A program made the translations under genes and the position numbers. From B1 sp034439755 (GTDB lineage Bacteria > Bacteroidota > Bacteroidia > UKL13-3): DNA of 64,000 bases. Positions 42,240-49,769 of the stretch are shown here, piece after piece (position 1 is the stretch's first letter; the number at the start of each line of letters is the position of its first letter). The stretch is from positions 1-64,000 of the forward strand of contig JAWXAZ010000011.1 of NCBI GenBank assembly GCA_034439755.1, given 5' to 3'. Below the pieces are notes generated by a model that saw only the letters and a program-made list of their open reading frames with translations, ran no database searches and was not told where the DNA came from.

Positions 42240-43633
42240 TGAGCGTTAGTATGAAAAAATTATTATTAATAAGTATATTGTTTTTATCCTTGGGATCTTG
42301 CCGTAAGTGGTTGGAGATTTATCCTGAAGGGGTTCAATTGGAAGAGAATGCCGTGAAAACGCAGGCAGACCTTGGTTTAATTTTGGTTTCTTGTTATGAT
42401 GCAATGGCAAATCATTACAATGGAAGGGTTCAGTTTTTTAATGAATTAATGGGCGATAATTTAGAAAAACCTCAAAGTGGTTTTACCGTTCCAATTTATT
42501 TAAGAACAACCAATTACTTTAACAGCGATGTAGCCGGATTATATGGCGATTTATACAACGTTGTTTTTAGGTTAAATTATATTTTATTGCGCATGGAAGA
42601 TGGCACTATTGTGGTTGATAATGCTTTTAAAACAAGGGTTACTGCCGAGGTTAAATTCTTGAGGGCCATGATTTATTTTGATTTAGTGAGAATTTGGGCT
42701 CAGCCTATAGGTACAACTGCCGATAATTCTCACTTAGGAGTAGTCATTAGAAAGTTGCCAGAAACAACGCCAAAGGCTAGAGGAACCGTGGCAGAAAATT
42801 ATAATCTTATCCTGACCGATTTGGGTGATGCCATCAATAATTTGCCACCAAGTAATGGAAATTATGCTACTCAAGATGCCGCAAAAGCACTTCTTGCAAA
42901 GGTTTATTTTCAAATGAACGATTATGCCAAGGTAAAGGATGTTTGTAATGAACTTATCCCTAAATACACCATGGATACTACCTTAAATAGGTTTGTGAAT
43001 GCCCTTAACTCTTCAGAGAAAATTTTTAGTTTTGTGAGTACTGGAACAGGTGATAACAGAGCCGCTGCCTATATCAATAATTATCGTTTTTTGAATACCA
43101 CCAATCCTTCTCCAATACGCATGTCTAAATCTTTGTATTTAGAGGCAACAGCAGATACCTTAGACAGAAGGTCTAAATTCTATGTAATATATAACCAGGG
43201 TTCTTCTGCAGAAACCTATTGTATTAGTAAATTTAATTATGATTTTTTAAGCAATCCAATCTCTTATTTAACGCAATTGAAATTGATGCGTGCCGAAGCA
43301 TTGGCTATCTTAGGAAGCGATTTAAGCACTGCCATTGGAGATGTGAACGATGTAATTGAAAGAGCTTATGGAAATCAAAATAATAACTTGCCTACCAATA
43401 CCATTGCACCCGATGTAATTTTAGTGGTGCGCAAACAAAGGCGGTTAGAATTTCCCATGGAAGGCGCAAGGGTTCAGGACTTAAAGAGAATTGGAGTGAA
43501 AGAAGATCCAGCGGGTTCTGGAAGTGTCTTAATTAGAAATTCTAAATGGAATTGTCCCGGTTTAGCACTTCAGTTTCCTGTTAATGAAAATACCAGTGTT
43601 TTTAAATTTAATCCAGAAGGAGGATGCGAATAA
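42239..43633 (+). CDS. susD: SusD/RagB-family nutrient-binding lipoprotein
   Basis: 464 aa surface lipoprotein forming the lid of the SusC transporter. Lipoprotein signal LLLISILFLSLGSC, with the acylated Cys followed by RKWLEIYPEG. TPR-like helical scaffold segments are visible (RAMIYFDLVRIWAQPIGTT, AAKALLAKVYFQMNDYAKV). The C-terminal RagB/SusD block is present (VRKQRRLEFPMEGARVQDLKR). The ATG at 42239 overlaps the susC stop; the ATG at 42251 (MKKLLLI) is an alternative with a more usual signal peptide. Confidence 0.95.
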   Translation: MSVSMKKLLLISILFLSLGSCRKWLEIYPEGVQLEENAVKTQADLGLILVSCYDAMANHYNGRVQFFNELMGDNLEKPQSGFTVPIYLRTTNYFNSDVAGLYGDLYNVVFRLNYILLRMEDGTIVVDNAFKTRVTAEVKFLRAMIYFDLVRIWAQPIGTTADNSHLGVVIRKLPETTPKARGTVAENYNLILTDLGDAINNLPPSNGNYATQDAAKALLAKVYFQMNDYAKVKDVCNELIPKYTMDTTLNRFVNALNSSEKIFSFVSTGTGDNRAAAYINNYRFLNTTNPSPIRMSKSLYLEATADTLDRRSKFYVIYNQGSSAETYCISKFNYDFLSNPISYLTQLKLMRAEALAILGSDLSTAIGDVNDVIERAYGNQNNNLPTNTIAPDVILVVRKQRRLEFPMEGARVQDLKRIGVKEDPAGSGSVLIRNSKWNCPGLALQFPVNENTSVFKFNPEGGCE

Positions 43634-44118
43634 TGAAAAATAAAATAATAATGGGTGTGGCAATGATTCTTGTTGTCTTTGCATCTTGTAAGAAAGATTT
43701 AAAAGAAATTGGTGCACCGGCCAGTAAAATGGAAGGCATGAAGGCCAGTTGGGTGTTAACTAAAGCGGTTCAAGTAGACGAGCTTTCTTTAACCAAGGAA
43801 TCTGCCAATGTTTTTAGGTATTTTTCTGGCTCTGCAACCTTGCCAAACATCGTTTTTTCTGATTCAACTTATTCGGTTGATACGGTTGGACTAAAATTGA
43901 ATTTTTTTGGAAGTTCTACAGGAAAGTGGTCTTTTGATAATGTTTCGTTTCCTTCCAAGGTTAATTTTAGGCCAGATGGAAGTGAGCCTTTCACATTAAA
44001 GTTAGGCGGACCAATTAGGCCTCAAGATAATTTGCGTTTGTCGAAAGAAATTAAGGTGAATTGCAAAGGAGATGAAAGTTTGGTTATGAGTTATGTGATG
44101 GAATTTATTAGAAAATAA
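43633..44118 (+). CDS. SusCD-operon lipoprotein, lipocalin-like (DUF5004-like)
   Basis: About 161 aa starting at ATG 43633, which overlaps the susD TAA by one base. The lipobox is VFASC followed by KKDLKEIG. The mature domain is beta-rich: an opening Trp in KASWVLTKAVQVDE, TLPNIVFSDSTYSVD, GKWSFDNVSFPSKVNF, and a closing VMSYVMEFIRK. This is the layout of small lipocalin-type accessory lipoproteins found after susD. It probably assists surface glycan capture; substrate not visible from sequence. Confidence 0.82.
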   Translation: MKNKIIMGVAMILVVFASCKKDLKEIGAPASKMEGMKASWVLTKAVQVDELSLTKESANVFRYFSGSATLPNIVFSDSTYSVDTVGLKLNFFGSSTGKWSFDNVSFPSKVNFRPDGSEPFTLKLGGPIRPQDNLRLSKEIKVNCKGDESLVMSYVMEFIRK

Positions 44119-44125
44119 AACTGAA

Positions 44126-44980
44126 ATGAAAAGAATATTATATTCACTGTCTCTGCTATTAATAAGCACACTTGCATGGAGTCAGGCTGCTTGGATTGTG
44201 CCAGAAACGCCAGATGTTACCAAGCCTGTTCGCCTTTATGTTGATTTAACTAAAACAACTAATACTTCTTGTATTGATGAACCTGGTCCATTTTATATTT
44301 GGACTTGGAGTCCAAAAGAACATCCAGAAGGAAGTCCCAAAGTGAATGGTACTGGCGATAAGCCATGGAAGAATTCCAATGATGTGTTAATGATGACACG
44401 TGATTCTCTAAAGGGTGAGAAGATTTGGTATTATGAAATGACACCAACAGAATTTTATGAAGTGCCTGCATCGGATGTTTATAGCAAGGGTATTTCGTTT
44501 TTGGTGAAGCCTAAAGATGGCGGTGGTTTTGGTGATCCAGATTTTAAGACGGAGGATTTAATTATCTCAATTACACCTCCTAAATTGAGTAGGGGGTATA
44601 TTTATCAGGTACCTGCAACCATTTTGCCAAATGAGTTAGTGACTATTTATTATGATAACCCAATAGATACTAATTTTGCCATGAAAGATTTGGCCGAAGG
44701 AGATGCTTATTTATGGATTAAGTGCGTTGGAGTGGATACAATTACAATGGCCCCCGTTACTTATCAGCCAACTCCATTTTTCTTAGTGGGAGATAATCCA
44801 AAATTAGAAATGTTGAAGGACCCTATTAGTGGTAAATTCTTTTTAACCTTTATTCCGCAAGATTTCTTTGGGTTTAGTCCCACATTTAGGTCTTCAAATA
44901 TAGAATGTACCGTTAAGCGAAAGGCTACTGCAGACCGCACATCGGATCAGCCCAAAATTAAAACCTATAAGTGCGATTAA
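44126..44980 (+). CDS. Exported SusCD-operon accessory protein, unknown family
   Basis: 284 aa with a signal peptide ending LAWSQA and no lipobox. The N-terminal half is a beta-sandwich-like region (VTKPVRLYVDLTKTTN, PFYIWTWSPKEHPEG, KIWYYEMTPTEFYEV) whose aromatic-rich strands resemble starch-binding E-set domains. The C-terminal half (about 150-284) has IYQVPATILPNELVTIYYDN. It is the last gene of the susCD operon, before a strong hairpin. By position it corresponds to SusE/SusF, but similarity to them is not evident by eye. Confidence 0.8.
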   Translation: MKRILYSLSLLLISTLAWSQAAWIVPETPDVTKPVRLYVDLTKTTNTSCIDEPGPFYIWTWSPKEHPEGSPKVNGTGDKPWKNSNDVLMMTRDSLKGEKIWYYEMTPTEFYEVPASDVYSKGISFLVKPKDGGGFGDPDFKTEDLIISITPPKLSRGYIYQVPATILPNELVTIYYDNPIDTNFAMKDLAEGDAYLWIKCVGVDTITMAPVTYQPTPFFLVGDNPKLEMLKDPISGKFFLTFIPQDFFGFSPTFRSSNIECTVKRKATADRTSDQPKIKTYKCD

Positions 44981-44985
44981 ATTTG

Positions 44986-45036
44986 ATATTAAACAAAAAT
45001 GCAAATCCCAGAAAGATTTGCATTTTTGTTTAATAT
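44986..45036 (+). terminator. Perfect 22-bp hairpin ending the susCD operon
   Basis: Arms 44986-45007 and 45015-45036 are exact reverse complements around loop CCAGAAA. The stem is AT-rich except for a GC-containing top, and the distal arm carries T5. It begins 6 nt after the accessory gene's stop and ends 7 nt before the PAP2 ATG chosen here. It should stop or strongly attenuate readthrough. Confidence 0.85.
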
Positions 45037-45043
45037 TGCTGCA

Positions 45044-45679
45044 ATGATTTGGTATAAAAATAATTTAACCTATGCCTTTGTTGCAGTTGTGCTTTTGCTT
45101 TCTTTGATTCAACTTCAAGCAAGCCAAATTGCACTAAGTATTTGGGTGAATGGAATAAATCTTTTGTGGTTAGATAAACTTTGTTTATATGGTACTTTTT
45201 TAGGGGATGGGGCTTTTGTTATTGGGTTTTGTGTCATTTTGTTTTTCTTTAAGCCACGTATGTCAGTGGTTATTTTGTTATCTTATTTAATGAGTTCTGC
45301 CATTACGCAAGGTCTTAAGCATTTGTTGTTTTCTGATTTGCATCGCCCCTTGTGGCATTTAGAAAAATTAGATGCAAGCTTATACCATGTTATTGCGGGT
45401 GCAGATGTGGTTTATAACAACAGCTTTCCCTCTGGACATACTACTTCTGCATTTGCTTTTTTTATTAGCTTGGCTTTGTTTTTAAAGAGACAAAGTGTTC
45501 AAATATTGTTGCTAATGCTTGCTTTGTTTATAGGCTTTACCAGAATTTACTTATTTCAGCATTTCTTAATCGACACTTTTGCCGGTGCTATTATCGGGTT
45601 TTCTACTGCGTATTTTGTCTATTTTACCTTATATCAAAAGGGTAATTTGGATGGCTTATTTTTAAAAATTAAACGGTGA
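45044..45679 (+). CDS. PAP2-family membrane phosphatase
   Basis: About 211 aa with five or six transmembrane helices. The PAP2 motifs are present: KHLLFSDLHRP (motif 1, KxxxxxxRP type), FPSGHTTSAFAF (motif 2 with catalytic His) and TRIYLFQHFLID (motif 3, here TR rather than SR). It dephosphorylates lipid pyrophosphates or phosphatidate at the outer face of the inner membrane. I start at ATG 45044, because the ATG at 44999 lies inside the terminator hairpin. The stop overlaps the next gene's GTG by 4 nt. A role in undecaprenyl-phosphate recycling with the neighbouring glycosyltransferase is inferred. Confidence 0.9.
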   Translation: MIWYKNNLTYAFVAVVLLLSLIQLQASQIALSIWVNGINLLWLDKLCLYGTFLGDGAFVIGFCVILFFFKPRMSVVILLSYLMSSAITQGLKHLLFSDLHRPLWHLEKLDASLYHVIAGADVVYNNSFPSGHTTSAFAFFISLALFLKRQSVQILLLMLALFIGFTRIYLFQHFLIDTFAGAIIGFSTAYFVYFTLYQKGNLDGLFLKIKR

Positions 45680-47337
45680 ATACTATAATCAATCAGTATG
45701 CAAGGAGCCTCGTGTTTTTATGGGGTGTTTTGTTGTTTATTCCTTTTTTGGGTTCGGTACATTTGTTCGATTGGGATGAAATTAATTTTGCCGAATCGGC
45801 AAGGGAGATGCTTGTTTCGGGAAATTACCAAAAGGTGCAGATTAACTTTCAGCCCTTTATGGAAAAGCCACCCTTGTTCTTTTGGTTGCAAGCTTTAAGC
45901 ATGAAAATTTTTGGTGTTAATGAGTTTGCGGCAAGGTTTCCAAATGCCCTAATTGGCATCATTACCTTGTTGGTTATTTTTGAGATTGGTAGAAAATGGT
46001 TTAACACAAAGTTTGCTTTGTTGTGGGTGCTTATGGTAACAGGTTCCTTAACACCGCACCTTTATTTTAAAACAGGAATTATTGATCCTTTGTATAACCT
46101 ATTTATTTTTTCTGCCATTTATCAATTGTTTTTATACACCCAAAATAAGCAGGCAAAACATGCAAGTTTACTAGGTGTTTTTCTGGGTTTTGCCATTATC
46201 ACAAAAGGTCCTGTTGCAGTGGTGGTGCTGGTTTTGAGCTTTCTGGTATATTGGGCGCTGCATCGGTTCAAACCGTTTTTTAATTGGCTTCATTTGCTTT
46301 ATGCAGCGGGTTTTGCTTTGCTCTTAAGTGTGTTTTGGTTTGGTGTTGAAACGGTAGAAAATGGCCCGGTTTTTTTAGTTGAGTTTTTTAAATATCAAGC
46401 CGATTTATTTTTGAATCCAGTAGCCGGCCATGGTCAGCCAGTTTGGTATCATCCACTGGTTTTATTGTTGGGATGTTTTCCTGCCTCCATCATAGCTTTG
46501 CCCATTCTTTTTAAGCGTTGGGAAGTAAATGAAAATAATGCGCAATCGGGTTTGTTGCGCATGATGCGGTTGTTCTTTTGGGTGGTGTTAATTCTCTTTA
46601 GTATTGTTGAAACGAAGATTGTTCATTATAGTTCTTTGTGCTATTTACCCCTCACTTTTATGGCTGCCCATTTTATCTGTTGTTGGCAAAAAGCAAAGGT
46701 TAAACTCACCGCTGTGCAATTGGTTTTATTCCCATTGGTTGGTCTGATCCTATCCTTTTTACTGATAGCAATTCCATTGGTGGATTGGTTTAAACCGAAA
46801 CTTTATCCTTTGATTAAGGATGATTTTGCCAAAGCATCCCTGCAAGTTAGCGGAGAGTGGATGGGTTATGAGAGCCTGCTGGGTGCAGCTTTGCTGGTGA
46901 TGGTGCTTGTTTCATTTGTGCTTTTTTTAAGGAAACATGTTTACCAATCAACAAGAAATTTTTTGCTGTTTCATTCGGTGTTAATTCCTGCTTTATTGCT
47001 CACCCTAGCACCACATGTGGAGAAATACAGTCAGGCACCAGCCATCGAATTTTTTGAGCAATTGCAGGGCAAGCCAGTTTATGTGGAGACCTTGGGATAC
47101 AAGAGTTATGCGCAATATTTTTATGCACGCACGCCGCAACATGAGCGCGCAGAGGCGTATGATATGCATTGGTTGTTAACCGGACCAATAGATAGGGATG
47201 CATATTTTTCATTGCATGTTAACAATGTAAACGATCACATTAACCCAAGTATGCACGAAATTGGGCGCAAAGGCGGCTTTGTTTTTTACAAACGCAGTGC
47301 GGTTTTAGATAGCTTAGAAAGTGTAATTAAACCCTAA
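45676..47337 (+). CDS. PMT/ArnT-like membrane glycosyltransferase (GT39/GT83)
   Basis: 553 aa integral membrane protein with about a dozen hydrophobic helices. The first periplasmic loop carries the family's acidic motif (FDWDEINFAESAREM) and the following conserved MEKPPLFFWLQA. A soluble C-terminal periplasmic domain (about 450-553) follows. Such enzymes transfer sugars from polyprenyl-phosphate donors to lipid A or proteins. The start is GTG at 45676, overlapping the PAP2 stop. The 3' end overlaps the convergent TonB receptor gene by 24 nt. Confidence 0.9.
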   Translation: MNTIINQYARSLVFLWGVLLFIPFLGSVHLFDWDEINFAESAREMLVSGNYQKVQINFQPFMEKPPLFFWLQALSMKIFGVNEFAARFPNALIGIITLLVIFEIGRKWFNTKFALLWVLMVTGSLTPHLYFKTGIIDPLYNLFIFSAIYQLFLYTQNKQAKHASLLGVFLGFAIITKGPVAVVVLVLSFLVYWALHRFKPFFNWLHLLYAAGFALLLSVFWFGVETVENGPVFLVEFFKYQADLFLNPVAGHGQPVWYHPLVLLLGCFPASIIALPILFKRWEVNENNAQSGLLRMMRLFFWVVLILFSIVETKIVHYSSLCYLPLTFMAAHFICCWQKAKVKLTAVQLVLFPLVGLILSFLLIAIPLVDWFKPKLYPLIKDDFAKASLQVSGEWMGYESLLGAALLVMVLVSFVLFLRKHVYQSTRNFLLFHSVLIPALLLTLAPHVEKYSQAPAIEFFEQLQGKPVYVETLGYKSYAQYFYARTPQHERAEAYDMHWLLTGPIDRDAYFSLHVNNVNDHINPSMHEIGRKGGFVFYKRSAVLDSLESVIKP

Positions 47338-49590
47338 GGTTGGAATGATTGGCAATTGATTTATTCTCTTGTAATTTAACCTGTCGAAGAAGAAAATGTT
47401 TTCTCTATCGTAAATATTTGTGGCCGATAAAATAAAGGTCATAGCTTGGTGGCGACTAAAATAAATTTTCTTGGAAATGGAAGCATCTAACCTGTGAAAA
47501 TAGGGTAGGCGACCCGTATTAACATCGGTATAATTTACACCTAAAGTTCCATTTTGGTTGTTAACATTTCCGCCTACAGCGCCGCCAAAGTTGAGCATTT
47601 CATAAAAGCCTTGGGTTTGTGTAAATGGAAAGCCCGAACCAAAATTCCACCTGGAATTAATACTCCACGATTTCTTTTCGCCAAACGCATACGTATAGAC
47701 TAAATTGATGTTGTGACGGCGATCGAAATGCGGGGTATATTCTCTTCTGCCATCATTGCGTGTAACAAACGTTAAAGAATAAACGGCCCAGAAATACATA
47801 TTTCTATATTCATATTTTATGCGCGCATCTGCACCATAAGCTTTGCCTGTTTCTTTAATAACATCGGCTTTTAAATAATATGGTTTGGCAAGGTTTTGGG
47901 TGTTATCGTTGTAAATTTTGTCCCTATTAATATTTGTAATTTGAGAGAAGTTTTTGATGAATCCTTCAATATTTATTTCGATGCTTCTGCCTAAATCTAT
48001 TTCGGTACCAATTACTAAATGCTCTGCTGTTTGTCTTCTTTTGCTGCTGTTAACTTTATCGGGCGACGATAAAAAACCGTAAAATAAATTCACCACATCT
48101 TGGTCGCTCACAGCACCCATTAAGTTCTGAGAGTATGTGCCAGCCGCCAGTTTAAGCCTAAGCCTGCTGGTAACATTATACTTCACACCTAACCTTGGTT
48201 CAAGGCTACCCTCTGTTAAAGAAGAATAATAGATTGCCCTTAAACCTGGTTCAACCACCAACCTATTCCATACCTTTTTGTATTTTATAAAAGTATGTAT
48301 TTCCGAAGAGTAATCGTCTTGCACCAGCTCCTTACCCACGCTATTGGTATATTTAAATTTGGTTGAAAAGCCAATGGCTTCAACGCCATATCTAATATCG
48401 TCTTTGCCAATAAAGTTGGTGAAATTAATGTTTGCATTAAAACTGCTGATATAACTTTCTCTTGGGTAATTATCCAAGGTTTTTTGGTCCATTAAATAAT
48501 TGGAATAACCCAAATTAGCATTAATAAGCGTATTGGATCCATCTGGAATAATCATGGCATTTCCACCAAAGCCGTTCGAAGTCCAAAGATATTGGTTGGC
48601 CGGAAAATTTGTTTTGTCGTCGAAATGAAAACCAAATAGGTTGAACCTACTTCCATTTGGCGAGATATTGGAGAATTTGCCATACACATCGTTAAAAGAA
48701 TAGGGCAAGCCATTTACATTGTCGGCATAACGGTATAAAACAGGAGCGGTCTTGTTTAAGTAAGACGTTTTATACGAGAGAATATAAGAAGAACTCCCGC
48801 CATCTTCGGTAAATTTTTTAAATGGGCCTTCCAATAAAATTTTGGCTGTTATGGGGTTGGCAGCAAGCTTTCCAGAGAACTTTTTCTTGTCGCCCTCACG
48901 CGTACTTACATCAATGATACCACTAATTCTACCACCATATTGCGCGTTAAAGCCGCCAGAGCTCACCTCGGCATTTCTAATAATATCGGCATCAAAAACA
49001 GAGAAAAGGCCAATGCTGTGAAACGGATTGTAAATAATCATGCCATCGAGCATTACCTTATTCATAACTGGCGGCCCACCTCTAATATAAAGTTGCCCAC
49101 CTTGATCGCCGCTAAAGTTAACCCCAGGCAATACCTGTAAATACTGAACCAAATCTGGTTCACCCCCAAAAGTTGGGAGTTGTTTTAATTCTTTTTGAGT
49201 AATGAGGTTGGTAGAAATATTAACATTTTCCTTGGCTTTTTGCTTGTCGGCCTTAATTTCAACCGTTTTAAGTTCGAACTTTTTTTCTTTTATGAATAGA
49301 TTTTGCGTAACCAAACCACCAGCTTTTAAATTAATTTTAGCATATGCCGTATCGTAACCTAAGCCAAAGCTCATAAGCGTGTATATGCCAGGAGTAACCT
49401 TAGATAACGTATAAAAACCGTTTGCATCTGTGGTTTTACCCACCATAAGTTCCTTGATTACCACATTGGTAGAAAGCATGGGTTCACCTGTTTCTTTGTC
49501 GTAAACAAAGCCCCTAATTTCGCCTGTTTGGGCAAAAGAATATGAAGTTATAAAAGTAAGTAGTAAAGCAAAAAGCGTCTTTTTAAGCAT
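47314..49590 (-). CDS. TonB-dependent outer-membrane receptor with carboxypeptidase-regulatory-like domain
   Basis: About 758 aa from ATG 49590 (MLKKTLFALLLTFITSYSFAQ); an ATG 12 codons upstream adds only a polar leader. The N-terminal CarboxypepD_reg-like domain (about 20-100: GEIRGFVYDKETGEPML) precedes a plug (about 115-230: QVLPGVNFSGDQGGQLYIRGG, VMLDGMIIYNPFHSIGLFSVF). The barrel ends in Tyr-Thr-Phe. It is a stand-alone receptor without a SusD partner. The last eight codons lie on the opposite strand of the glycosyltransferase gene. Substrate unknown. Confidence 0.93.
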   Translation of the reverse strand: MLKKTLFALLLTFITSYSFAQTGEIRGFVYDKETGEPMLSTNVVIKELMVGKTTDANGFYTLSKVTPGIYTLMSFGLGYDTAYAKINLKAGGLVTQNLFIKEKKFELKTVEIKADKQKAKENVNISTNLITQKELKQLPTFGGEPDLVQYLQVLPGVNFSGDQGGQLYIRGGPPVMNKVMLDGMIIYNPFHSIGLFSVFDADIIRNAEVSSGGFNAQYGGRISGIIDVSTREGDKKKFSGKLAANPITAKILLEGPFKKFTEDGGSSSYILSYKTSYLNKTAPVLYRYADNVNGLPYSFNDVYGKFSNISPNGSRFNLFGFHFDDKTNFPANQYLWTSNGFGGNAMIIPDGSNTLINANLGYSNYLMDQKTLDNYPRESYISSFNANINFTNFIGKDDIRYGVEAIGFSTKFKYTNSVGKELVQDDYSSEIHTFIKYKKVWNRLVVEPGLRAIYYSSLTEGSLEPRLGVKYNVTSRLRLKLAAGTYSQNLMGAVSDQDVVNLFYGFLSSPDKVNSSKRRQTAEHLVIGTEIDLGRSIEINIEGFIKNFSQITNINRDKIYNDNTQNLAKPYYLKADVIKETGKAYGADARIKYEYRNMYFWAVYSLTFVTRNDGRREYTPHFDRRHNINLVYTYAFGEKKSWSINSRWNFGSGFPFTQTQGFYEMLNFGGAVGGNVNNQNGTLGVNYTDVNTGRLPYFHRLDASISKKIYFSRHQAMTFILSATNIYDRENIFFFDRLNYKRINQLPIIPTLGFNYTF

Positions 49591-49732
49591 AATGTTCTCT
49601 AAAGTTGGCGAATAATGGGGGCGCAATAGGCACCCTATTAAAGTGGCACGAATATAATGGAAGTACCTAAATTATTAATAAAAGTTGCTTTTGAGTGTTT
49701 GATTCATATAAAATTGAGAAAAATTTTAGTGA

Positions 49733-49753
49733 AAAGCTTAATTTGCAAGCTTT
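49733..49753 (+). promoter_or_regulatory. Leader hairpin upstream of the polysaccharide locus
   Basis: AAAGCTT (49733-49739) and AAGCTTT (49747-49753), 7-nt loop, 16 nt before the ATG of the export gene. Two HindIII-type palindromes make up the arms. It could influence initiation or processing; no T-tract follows, so it is not a standard terminator. Confidence 0.35.
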
Positions 49754-49769
49754 CAACAAAATTTGATTA

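Noticed and set aside
44999..45043. Upstream ATG for the PAP2 phosphatase
   Set aside because: It lies within the 22-bp perfect hairpin and adds a polar leader; ATG 45044 begins just before the first membrane helix.
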